Part shown: one piece after another, positions 1 through 6,185 of the stretch
How the letters are laid out: every line of letters starts with the position of its first letter
How positions within the stretch are numbered: the first letter of the stretch is position 1
Origin: Puniceicoccales bacterium
GTDB lineage: Bacteria > Verrucomicrobiota > Verrucomicrobiia > Opitutales > UBA953
Length of the DNA: 6,250 nucleotides
Direction of reading: 5' to 3'
Assembly: GCA_031284845.1 (NCBI GenBank)
Contig: JAITXH010000102.1
Location: 1-6,250 of the forward strand
Translations under genes and position numbers: made by a program
The notes under the pieces: generated by a model
Databases searched by the model: none
What the model saw: the letters and a program-made list of their open reading frames with translations, nothing else
What the model was told of the DNA's origin: nothing

Positions 1-111
1 GCCATTCACGACACCGGCTACCGGGGCTTCGTCGGTCAGGAGTTTTCCGCCAGGCGCAAGCCTGCCCTCGCGTCGCTCGCCGAAGCCATCAAAATTTGCA
101 CCGTAAAGTAA
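1..111 (+). CDS. Hydroxypyruvate isomerase-like TIM-barrel protein, C-terminal end (partial)
   Basis: Only the last 36 codons are present; the gene begins before the window and ends at TAA 109-111. The visible peptide contains GYRGFVGQEF (residues 7-16) and ends with LASLAEAIKICTV followed by K. This closely resembles the end of hydroxypyruvate isomerase-family proteins (Hyi, AP-endonuclease-2-like TIM barrels), where a GY-x-G-x-x-GQEF stretch forms the last strand and helix of the barrel. Family members isomerise or epimerise small sugars and keto-acids using a metal ion. The exact substrate cannot be told from this fragment. The next gene, a Gfo/Idh/MocA oxidoreductase, starts 30 bases downstream on the same strand, so the two are probably co-transcribed; these two families often sit together in sugar and polyol pathways. 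Family assignment is fairly secure; the specific enzyme activity is not. Confidence 0.75.
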   Translation, partial: AIHDTGYRGFVGQEFSARRKPALASLAEAIKICTVK

Positions 112-141
112 CAACACAAAACCGCACACTTTTTTCACACT

Positions 142-1449
142 ATGTCCAACACACCCATATTCTCCTCACCCAATGCCGGCCTCGTCGGCGCAAACTCCCG
201 TCGTGGCTTCATCGGCAACTGCGTCGCACTGGCCGGGCTTCCCATTTTGGCAAGCCTCCCCGTCAACGCTTTTGCCGCTGGCACCGATGAACAACTCAAA
301 GTCGGTCTCATCGGCTGCGGAGGCCGGGGCCGGGATGCGGCCAACGATTGCCGCAAAGCGCATCCTTCGGTCAAAATCTGGGCACTCGGCGACGTCTTTG
401 CCGATGTCACCGAACGCGCCCGCAAAACACTTTCCAAGAATGAAAGAACCAACGTCCCGCAAGAACGTTGCTTCTCCGGATTCGATGCTTTCGAGAAGGT
501 AATCGCCTCTGGCGTTGACCTCGTCATTCTCGCCACGCCTCCCCATTTCCGCCCCTTGCACATGGAAGCCGCCATCAAAGCCGGCGTCCATGTCTTCGCG
601 GAGAAACCCGTCGCAGTGGATCCCGCCGGTTGCCGCAAGGTCATCGCGGTAAGCGAATTGGCAGAACAAAAAAAGCTCTCCATCGTCGCCGGAACACAAC
701 GCCGCCACGACAAAACCTATATCGAGACGCTGAAGCGCATTAAGGAAGGTGCCATCGGCGAACTTGTCGGCGGACAGGCTTACTGGGTCGGCGGCACCAC
801 GGACAGCTTCTGGCCACACCACAAACGCAGGAGCGAGTGGACGGAGATGGAATACCAATTGCGTAACTGGTATGCCTTCACATGGCTTTGCGGTGACCAC
901 ATTGTCGAGCAGCACGTCCACAATCTGGACATCCTGAACTGGGCCTTTGGCGGCCCGCCCGTGAAGGCCTTTGGCGTGGGTGGCCGGCAAAACCGCACAT
1001 GGGGCAACATATGGGATCACTTCGCCGTCGAATTTGAATATGCCAACGGTGCCCGCATTTCGAGCTACTGCCGCCAGACCGACAACACCAGCGGACGTAT
1101 CAATGAGCGCATTTTGGGCACTCTAGGCTCAGCACGGCCAGACCGGGGGATCATCACCGGTAAAAACGAGTGGAAGTATCCGGGAAATCGCACCAACGCC
1201 TACGTGCAAGAGCACGCTGACTTGATCGAGAGCATCCGCAACCGCACGCCACTGAACGAAGGCCGCGCACTCGCGGAAGCGACCCTCACGGGGATACTCG
1301 GGCGCTTCTCAGCTTACACAGGCAAGGAAGTCAGCTACAAGTGGGCACTTGAGGCCTCTAAGCTCGATTTGACGCCCTCGGCTTACGACTTTAACGCCGC
1401 ACCGCCCCCCGCAGACATCGCCATCCCCGGCACCACAAAGCTGGTGTGA
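142..1449 (+). CDS. Tat-exported Gfo/Idh/MocA family oxidoreductase
   Basis: A 435-residue NAD(P)-dependent dehydrogenase of the glucose-fructose oxidoreductase/inositol dehydrogenase family. A twin-arginine signal (SRRGFIG, residues 19-25) is followed by a hydrophobic stretch and a probable cleavage site near AFA-A (about residue 45), so the protein is predicted to be exported folded, with its cofactor bound. The Rossmann fold starts with VGLIGCGGRGRD (54-65, GxGxxG). The conserved EKP motif is E154-K155-P156, with the lysine expected in catalysis. The C-terminal domain has GDHIVEQHVHNLD (251-263), giving an H260-x-x-D263 pair at the usual active-site position. The length is normal for the exported subgroup found in Verrucomicrobia and Planctomycetes. 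The ATG at 142 places the Tat motif at residue 20; no clear Shine-Dalgarno precedes it. It lies 30 bases after the isomerase-like gene and is closed by a strong terminator. The substrate, probably a sugar or polyol, is unknown. Confidence 0.92.
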   Translation: MSNTPIFSSPNAGLVGANSRRGFIGNCVALAGLPILASLPVNAFAAGTDEQLKVGLIGCGGRGRDAANDCRKAHPSVKIWALGDVFADVTERARKTLSKNERTNVPQERCFSGFDAFEKVIASGVDLVILATPPHFRPLHMEAAIKAGVHVFAEKPVAVDPAGCRKVIAVSELAEQKKLSIVAGTQRRHDKTYIETLKRIKEGAIGELVGGQAYWVGGTTDSFWPHHKRRSEWTEMEYQLRNWYAFTWLCGDHIVEQHVHNLDILNWAFGGPPVKAFGVGGRQNRTWGNIWDHFAVEFEYANGARISSYCRQTDNTSGRINERILGTLGSARPDRGIITGKNEWKYPGNRTNAYVQEHADLIESIRNRTPLNEGRALAEATLTGILGRFSAYTGKEVSYKWALEASKLDLTPSAYDFNAAPPPADIAIPGTTKLV

Positions 1450-1479
1450 TGCCTGCGCTTCGGCCGAATTAAAAATTAG

Positions 1480-1520
1480 AGCCGCTGCACTCCGACTGAG
1501 GGGTGCAGCGGCTTTTTTTT
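1480..1520 (+). terminator. Strong rho-independent terminator
   Basis: A stem of 14 pairs (1480-1493 with 1500-1513; one G-T wobble, the rest Watson-Crick) closes a 6-base loop and runs directly into eight T residues (1513-1520). It begins 31 bases after the stop of the oxidoreductase gene and should end the isomerase/oxidoreductase transcript. On the minus strand the same stem is followed by CTAATTTTTAATT, so it may also stop, more weakly, transcripts reading out of the convergent scpB gene, whose stop is 116 bases from the T tract. The rest of this gap (1521-1635) shows no gene or other element that I can support. Confidence 0.93.
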
Positions 1521-1635
1521 GCGCAAATCAAGCGGCATATTTCGCGGGAAACGGGAGGAGCAATACCCGCACGCCACTGAAATCCCCGGCGGTTAAAGAG
1601 ATAATGGCTACCCCTCCAGCATCTGCCGCCATCCC

Positions 1636-2478
1636 CTATTTTCCTTCGAAATGGGGCGGACGTTTTTCCTTAAATGCACGGATGCCTTCAGCGTAATCCT
1701 GCGAGTCGTAAACCCGACGGCGGATGGACTGGATGCGCTCGGCAGTTTCGGCGTCTATCAATGCCCCGCGGCTGAGCAAGCGGAACTGGGCTTTGATGGC
1801 CCGCACCGCAAGCGGCGCATTGCGGGCAATGTGCGCAGCTCGCCCGTAGGTGTAGGCTTCAAGCTCGTCGGCAGGCACAATGGCATTCACGAAGCCGTTG
1901 TTGTGCGCCTCTTGAGCAGAAGTCGGCTGCGCGGTGAAAAACATCTCCTTGGCCTTGTTCACGCCAATGTGATTTACAAAGTGCATCAAGCCGGACGGAT
2001 TGTAAGGGATGCCGATTTTCGCCGGGGTCATGGCAAACGTCGCCTTGTCATCCGCGATAACCATGTCGCACGAACAACAAAGGTCACATGCGCCGCCCCA
2101 GACAGACCCTTCCACCATGGCAATCACAGGGACGGGACAGTCTTGCACCTTGCGCAGGAGGCGCTCGAGCGCGTCGCCGTAAGATAGCGGGTCGCGGCGC
2201 GGTTCGGGTAACTCGTTAATGTCGTGCCCGGCAGACCAGACACGGCTTTTTGCCGGGGCGCGGATGACGATAACGCGTGCTCCTTGCTGCTCAAGGGCGG
2301 GAAGCGCTTCTATGAATTTTTCCATCAGGCTGTGGCTGAGACAGTTCAGCTTACCCGGATTATTGAATAAAAGGGTTCCGATGTTATCCGCCAGCGTTGT
2401 GGCGATGAGTGTCGGCGGTGTTGAAGAATCTGGTTGAGTCATACGAGTAGAGCGATGTTGCCCGGATTTACTTTCCAT
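1636..2478 (-). CDS. scpB: Methylmalonyl-CoA decarboxylase, ScpB type (crotonase fold)
   Basis: A 280-residue crotonase-superfamily enzyme that closely matches remembered E. coli ScpB (YgfG), the biotin-independent enzyme converting methylmalonyl-CoA to propionyl-CoA. Shared signatures are SAGHDINELP (82-91), RDPLSYGDAL (95-104), MVEGSVWGGA (121-130), MTPAKIGIPYNPSGL (150-164) and RRRVYDSQDYAEGIRAF (253-269). With a constant offset of 19, H85, G129 and Y159 correspond to E. coli H66, G110 and Y140, so the binding pocket looks intact. It should be cytosolic. Residues 131-137 form an unusual cluster, CDLCCSC. The ATG at 2478 gives an N-terminus somewhat longer than E. coli; the ATG at 2442 (268 residues) fits family length better, and neither has a good Shine-Dalgarno, so the start is uncertain. 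No scpA (mutase) or scpC (CoA transferase) is adjacent. Another short-chain acyl-CoA decarboxylase is the main alternative. Confidence 0.88.
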   Translation of the reverse strand: MESKSGQHRSTRMTQPDSSTPPTLIATTLADNIGTLLFNNPGKLNCLSHSLMEKFIEALPALEQQGARVIVIRAPAKSRVWSAGHDINELPEPRRDPLSYGDALERLLRKVQDCPVPVIAMVEGSVWGGACDLCCSCDMVIADDKATFAMTPAKIGIPYNPSGLMHFVNHIGVNKAKEMFFTAQPTSAQEAHNNGFVNAIVPADELEAYTYGRAAHIARNAPLAVRAIKAQFRLLSRGALIDAETAERIQSIRRRVYDSQDYAEGIRAFKEKRPPHFEGK

Positions 2479-2691
2479 GCGAATAAAAAATCAGGAATCA
2501 GAACTGTCTCCCTCCAATGGATTAACCCGGACAAAGGATGGCGGACTCAGGCGAAACACCACGCCTGCGCCACTTGTATTCTGCCCTCCCCTCTTCTCGC
2601 CTGATACCTGATGAGTTCCGTTCACACAGGTCTGCAAAAAAAATCTTTGCGCCTGTCGCGGGAAGAAACAAGGTGACTGGCTTTATTCACC
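2479..2691. other. Divergent intergenic region between scpB and nuoN
   Basis: This 213-base spacer must hold the promoters of both scpB (leftward) and nuoN (rightward), because the two genes diverge from it. I found no convincing -35/-10 pair by eye. It contains a perfect 6-bp hairpin (CAGGCG 2548-2553 with CGCCTG 2562-2567, 8-base loop). The left arm can alternatively pair over 8 bp with TCGCCTGA at 2597-2604. An A-rich run (2636-2643) lies about 50 bases before the nuoN start. The rightward open frame crossing this region has no recognisable protein character and overlaps nuoN out of frame, so I do not call it a gene. Confidence 0.5.
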
Positions 2692-4293
2692 ATGCACACC
2701 CTTTTTGCCCAGAGTGCGTCCGCCAATACGCTCGCGCCCTTCATCCAATTGGCCGGGGAAAATGTCTGGCAGGCGCTCACGCCCGAGATAGGCGTCGCCG
2801 TGCTTGCTCTGGCTGTGTTGGTGTTTGAACTGACCTTGCCTGAAAAATGGCGTCACTTCATCCCGAATGGCGTGCTGATCGGATTGCTCGGTCTGACCGC
2901 CGGGCTGCTCACCGGATTGCGCACACCGGTAAACACTGCGCCTGCGGTGCTCTTCGGCGGTCTGGTGACGCAGACACGAGGAGTGATTTCCGGCGGTATG
3001 CCATCCACGACATTTCTGCGAATGTTCTTTCTGGTGTCTGCATTTTTTGTGGTCTGGCTTGGTGTGCGGTTTTTGGAAAAACGGCAACTGCCGCGCACGG
3101 AATTTCTGCACATCGTGCTAGTTGTCACGGCAGCACTCATGCTGCTGGTGCAAAGCAACCATTTCGTATTGCTCTTTGTCGCGCTGGAAACTGTGACGGT
3201 GGGCTTTTATGTGCTCACCGGATATAACCGCGGAAATGTGGACTCGCTGGAGGCAGGCGTAAAATACCTTGTGTCGGGCGGAGTCAGCTCAGCATTGATG
3301 CTCTTCGGCATCGTGCTGCTCTACGGCACAGCAGGGAACCCGGTGCTCAATGGGGGGGCTTCCGGGGCCGATGCGCTTGGATTTTCATTCTTGGCCGAGT
3401 TTATCTCAGCCCACCCCGCCAACCCGCTGGTGCTGGCGGGAGTCGCGTTGGTCACCGGCGGCATCGCGTTCAAAATCGGCATGTTTCCTTTCCAAATATG
3501 GGTGCCCGATGTCTATCAGGGAGCGCCGATGCCAACAACGGCTTTTCTGGCAGTAGCGTCAAAAACGGCTGGAATTTTGACCTTGCTGATTCTGGTCAAC
3601 GGGCCGTTTTCGGGCGTAATGGTGCTGGAAGGAGGCAGCCCTGGACCACTCTACTGGCTGCTGTCGGTGATGACGGGAGCGACTTTGATTTTCAGCAATC
3701 TGACCGCACTGGGGCAGGTAAATGTCAAACGGCTGATGGGATTGTCGGGTATCTCCCACGCCGGTTTCATGCTTCTGGCTGTGCTCGCATCGCAGACCGA
3801 GACCGGACATGCACTGGCTGTTCCGGCGCTGGCTGTCTATCTGGTGGCGTATCTGGCGGGAGCGTTTGCGACATTCGGCGTGATGAATGAGATGGCGGAA
3901 GATGAAGACGCTTCGCAAAGCACTGCGGACTTCCAGTTGTTGCCCAAGCGCAATCCATTTCTGGCAGGCATACTCGGATGCGGGTTGGGGTCGCTGGCAG
4001 GCATCCCGCCGTCATTGGGATTTGTAGCAAAGTTTCTTGTAATCACAGCAGCTTTTGCCTCCGGGCTGTGGTGGCTGTCCGCCGTGGCACTGCTGTGCGT
4101 GGGTGCCGGTGTGTATTATTATTTCGCGTGGTTGCGGGAGGCATTCCAACGCATGTGGCTCTCCGGAGAACGCGTCCGCGAGTTGGCAGAGCCTGTGCAG
4201 GTGCCTCTGGCGACACGTCTGGCGCTGGGGTGTCTGGCGCTTGTGATTCTGGTAGGAGGCGTCGCACGCGGTGTCGTGGATGCCTTCTGGTGA
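2692..4293 (+). CDS. nuoN: NADH-quinone oxidoreductase subunit N
   Basis: A 533-residue polytopic membrane protein, roughly 14 hydrophobic segments, of the complex I/Mrp antiporter-like family; NuoN is one of the three proton-pumping subunits of the membrane arm. Diagnostic stretches are FVALETVTVGFYVLTGY (162-178, with the intramembrane glutamate E166), KYLVSGGVSSALMLFG (191-206), GIAFKIGMFPFQIWVPDVYQGAP (257-279), KRLMGLSGISHAGFML (346-361) and GIPPSLGFVAKF (437-448). K191, K261 and K447 are candidates for the conserved proton-path lysines. PFQ (266-268) stands where many homologues have PFH. The protein is slightly longer than the common 480-500 residues, with extra sequence between the second and third helices (about 79-107). 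The ATG at 2692 is forced by an in-frame TGA at 2674-2676; AAGG is 17 bases or more upstream, so the ribosome site is poor. No other nuo gene adjoins it: both neighbours are on the opposite strand. Confidence 0.95.
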   Translation: MHTLFAQSASANTLAPFIQLAGENVWQALTPEIGVAVLALAVLVFELTLPEKWRHFIPNGVLIGLLGLTAGLLTGLRTPVNTAPAVLFGGLVTQTRGVISGGMPSTTFLRMFFLVSAFFVVWLGVRFLEKRQLPRTEFLHIVLVVTAALMLLVQSNHFVLLFVALETVTVGFYVLTGYNRGNVDSLEAGVKYLVSGGVSSALMLFGIVLLYGTAGNPVLNGGASGADALGFSFLAEFISAHPANPLVLAGVALVTGGIAFKIGMFPFQIWVPDVYQGAPMPTTAFLAVASKTAGILTLLILVNGPFSGVMVLEGGSPGPLYWLLSVMTGATLIFSNLTALGQVNVKRLMGLSGISHAGFMLLAVLASQTETGHALAVPALAVYLVAYLAGAFATFGVMNEMAEDEDASQSTADFQLLPKRNPFLAGILGCGLGSLAGIPPSLGFVAKFLVITAAFASGLWWLSAVALLCVGAGVYYYFAWLREAFQRMWLSGERVRELAEPVQVPLATRLALGCLALVILVGGVARGVVDAFW

Positions 4294-4298
4294 TCGGC

Positions 4299-4328
4299 AA
4301 AAAGACACTGCGCCGCCACATGGCCGCA
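4299..4328 (-). terminator. Possible weak terminator after the NusG-like gene
   Basis: On the minus strand, TGCG (4328-4325) plus GCC (4324-4322) can pair with GGC (4317-4315) plus CGCA (4312-4309) around a 4-base loop, with a 2-base bulge. Five T residues follow after a short spacer (4303-4299). The whole gap between the convergent stops of nuoN and the NusG-like gene is only 42 bases. The stem is short and bulged and the T run is not adjacent, so this is a tentative call. Confidence 0.25.
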
Positions 4329-4335
4329 GAGGTGC

Positions 4336-4899
4336 CTATCGGGCGCTTTTATTCAGTCGTTTGCGCGGGTTGCTGTCGTGAAGATCTATACTGGCTATAT
4401 CAAGCTCCACCTCCTGCATCTGTCCAAGGAACTCCATCAGCACGGCCACGCGCTTTTTCGCAGGAGCCAGCCGCACCACCTTAGCCTCTGTGCCCGTAAA
4501 CGCACCGGCTATCACACGGATTTCCTGACCGATTTTGAACTCCGGGTCATCGAGCTGGATCAAACCATTCTCAGACAAAGTAAACAACTCTGCCATGACC
4601 GCCACAGGGACTTCCACTAACTCCGCGCCGCGCCGGATTATCCGTGCCACGCCATGTGTATAGGTCACCTGCTTCGACAATTCCAAAGGGAAACGGGCAA
4701 AGAGGTAACCGGGAAACAACGCCACCATGCTCCGGCGTTGCCCCCGCCTCGTGCGCCGCAGATAGCTCACACGCGGATAAAACACACTCACCCCGTCCAA
4801 CGTGATCAGGCTCGCCGCAGCCACCGCCTCACGGCGTGGCTGGGCACGCAGACAATACCATGGCGGCAAGCTCGAAGGCGGAGGGGCGGAAGTCTCCAT
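4336..4899 (-). CDS. NusG/RfaH-family transcription elongation or antitermination factor
   Basis: A 187-residue NusG-like protein that should bind RNA polymerase and alter pausing and termination. The NGN domain spans about residues 13-105: it starts with WYCLRAQPRREAVAA (14-28) and contains VFYPRVSYLRR (39-49), the hallmark LFPGYLFARF (61-70) and THGVARIIRRG (81-91). A C-terminal KOW domain covers about 122-172 (FKIGQEIRVIAGAFTGTEAKVV). Housekeeping nusG normally sits with secE and rplK; neither is here, so a specialised paralogue (RfaH, UpxY or LoaP type) is more likely. I chose the ATG at 4899: it lies 8 bases after the stop of the upstream oxidoreductase gene, has AAGG six bases before it, and puts the NGN domain near the N-terminus. 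A GTG at 4959 would add 20 residues and overlap the upstream gene. The two genes are probably one transcript. No long downstream operon is visible, so its target is unknown. Confidence 0.88.
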   Translation of the reverse strand: METSAPPPSSLPPWYCLRAQPRREAVAAASLITLDGVSVFYPRVSYLRRTRRGQRRSMVALFPGYLFARFPLELSKQVTYTHGVARIIRRGAELVEVPVAVMAELFTLSENGLIQLDDPEFKIGQEIRVIAGAFTGTEAKVVRLAPAKKRVAVLMEFLGQMQEVELDIASIDLHDSNPRKRLNKSAR

Positions 4900-4905
4900 G
4901 ACACG

Positions 4906-4909
4906 CCTT
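4906..4909 (-). promoter_or_regulatory. Shine-Dalgarno-like AAGG for the NusG-like gene
   Basis: AAGG on the minus strand overlaps the TAA stop of the upstream oxidoreductase gene and lies six bases before the ATG at 4899. It supports the shorter start for the NusG-like protein and suggests translational coupling of the two genes. The match is short, so support is modest. Confidence 0.4.
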
Positions 4910-6086
4910 AATAGGCTTTTGGCGTGAGCCACTTTGCCTGTGCCTGCGCTTGCAAACACAACTCCGCAGCCTTGAAAGCATGCGCCTGTGTCATGGCTTT
5001 TTCAGTGCGGTTCAAGGAGTCCAAAATCAACTCGCCGAAGAAGCGATAGCCGACCTTGCCCACGACGGGAATGTGCTGCTCACCCTTCCCGTTCACAAGA
5101 TAGACGTGGTCCGTCGTGCCGTCGCGTGCCAGATCCAGATACTTACGCAGCTCAATAGTGCCCGCAGTGCCCACGATGAAAATGCGTCCGTCCCCCCATG
5201 TGCGCAATCCGTCGGGAGTAAACCAGTCCACGCGGATATAATTCGAAGCACCGTTGTTTCCTGTGAGTGTGGCTTGCCCGAAGTCTTCCAATTCAGGATA
5301 GTCGGGATTGTCATAATTGCCTACGGAGGCATCCGTCACGGTGGCGTCGGTAGCCCCGGAATAGGTCAAAAACTGCTCGAACTGGTGGCTGCCGATATCG
5401 CACAAAATACCACCGTATTCCTTGCGTTTAAAAAACCACGCAGGACGGGATTTTTTGTTGAGCCGGTGCGGGCCAAGGCCGAGGACGTGGATGACCTTTC
5501 CGATCGCCCCTTGCTGGATAAGATCCGTGGCATACATCCCGGATTCCGTGTGCAGGCGCTCGCTGAAATAGACCATGTATTTGCGCCCGGTCTTGGCCGC
5601 GATGCCCTTTGCTTCAACAAATTGCTCCATTTCGGTGAACGGCGTCTTGTCGGTGAAATAGTCCTTGCCGGCAGTCATGACACGGCAACCAATCGGGCCG
5701 CGCAAGTTGGGCACTGCAGCCGCAGCGACAAGGTGCACCGCGCTGTCGTTGAGGATTTCGTCGAACGAGCGTGCAATTTTGGCAGCGGGGTATTTTTTGA
5801 GAAGCTGGGCGGCTCTGGCAGGGTCGGAATCAAAGACCCATTTGAGGGTACCTCCGGCTTCGGTCAGCCCATTGCACATGCCGTTAATATGGCCGTGGTC
5901 GAGGTATGCTGCGGCAAAAATAAATTCGCCGGATTTGATGACTGGACGCGCCTTGCCCTGTGGCGCGTAGTTCATGCCGTCCTTGGTCTGGAAAGCAGGG
6001 GCGGCGCTTTGCGCGGCAAGCGCACCGGGGAGTGTGAGCGCGGCAAATGCTCCAGAGGAGCGGGAGAGGAAGTTACGTCGGTTCAT
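4908..6086 (-). CDS. Divergent Tat-exported Gfo/Idh/MocA-like oxidoreductase
   Basis: A 392-residue protein with a typical twin-arginine signal (NRRNFL, residues 2-7), a hydrophobic stretch (about 12-24) and an Ala-rich cleavage region near 25-29, so export is predicted. The mature part has the Gfo/Idh/MocA layout: an N-terminal nucleotide-binding-like domain, then a C-terminal domain with RPAWFFKRKEYGGILCDIGSHQFEQFL (214-240). D230 and H234 sit at the usual active-site positions, with E237 in the HxxD/E place. The first strand reads FIFAAAYLDHGHINGM (55-70), lacking the classical GxGxxG, and DKTPF (146-150) replaces the usual EKP. It may bind cofactor differently or act on an unusual substrate. 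The start at ATG 6086 puts the Tat motif at the N-terminus; an in-frame GTG at 6125 would add 13 residues and is less likely. It is followed 8 bases later by the NusG-like gene. Family assignment is good, substrate unknown. Confidence 0.85.
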   Translation of the reverse strand: MNRRNFLSRSSGAFAALTLPGALAAQSAAPAFQTKDGMNYAPQGKARPVIKSGEFIFAAAYLDHGHINGMCNGLTEAGGTLKWVFDSDPARAAQLLKKYPAAKIARSFDEILNDSAVHLVAAAAVPNLRGPIGCRVMTAGKDYFTDKTPFTEMEQFVEAKGIAAKTGRKYMVYFSERLHTESGMYATDLIQQGAIGKVIHVLGLGPHRLNKKSRPAWFFKRKEYGGILCDIGSHQFEQFLTYSGATDATVTDASVGNYDNPDYPELEDFGQATLTGNNGASNYIRVDWFTPDGLRTWGDGRIFIVGTAGTIELRKYLDLARDGTTDHVYLVNGKGEQHIPVVGKVGYRFFGELILDSLNRTEKAMTQAHAFKAAELCLQAQAQAKWLTPKAY

Positions 6087-6108
6087 AGAAGATGGTGTTA
6101 ACCCGCAT

Positions 6109-6185
6109 ACCTCATGCGAATCCACTTAGCCTTGTCCAATCTTTTGACTCTCTGAGACGACGACTGGAAATTGCCGGCATGAGGT
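6109..6185. repeat. 9-bp inverted repeat A
   Basis: ACCTCATGC at 6109-6117 is an exact reverse complement of GCATGAGGT at 6177-6185, separated by 59 bases. The left arm overlaps the local 5-bp hairpin at 6104-6118, so the two pairings would be mutually exclusive if transcribed. Whether this is an operator pair, an RNA structure or chance cannot be told from the sequence. Confidence 0.5.

Noticed and set aside
166..1020. Minus-strand open frame of 284 codons opposite the first oxidoreductase gene
   Set aside because: It is the antisense shadow of a clear Gfo/Idh/MocA gene and has no recognisable motif.
1651..2187. Plus-strand open frame of 178 codons within scpB
   Set aside because: It is antisense to a gene with conserved family motifs and intact active-site residues; the translation looks like random GC-rich sequence.
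2538..2828. Plus-strand open frame of 96 codons spanning the scpB-nuoN spacer
   Set aside because: It runs out of frame into nuoN, has no recognisable motif and no ribosome-binding site, and the spacer is better read as regulatory.
3978..4484. Plus-strand open frame of 168 codons across the end of nuoN and the NusG-like gene
   Set aside because: It overlaps two supported genes on different strands and its Arg/Cys-rich translation looks like a frame shadow.
4900..4959. GTG at 4959 as the start of the NusG-like protein
   Set aside because: It would overlap the end of the upstream gene by 52 bases and add 20 residues before the NGN domain; the ATG at 4899 has AAGG at a usable distance.
4950..6101. 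Long open frame of 383 codons on the plus strand, opposite the second oxidoreductase gene
   Set aside because: It lies almost wholly antisense to a well-supported Gfo/Idh/MocA gene, its translation shows no domain character, and long antisense frames are expected in GC-rich coding DNA.
6106..6118. Short leader peptide frames beginning at the minus-strand ATGs within 6106-6118
   Set aside because: They are only a few codons long, have no properly spaced ribosome site and no regulatory amino-acid run, so they are not supported as an attenuator.
6087..6125. GTG at 6125 as the start of the second oxidoreductase
   Set aside because: The ATG at 6086 gives a textbook Tat signal beginning MNRRNFL; the extra 13 residues have no signal-peptide character, though a long Tat n-region cannot be fully excluded.
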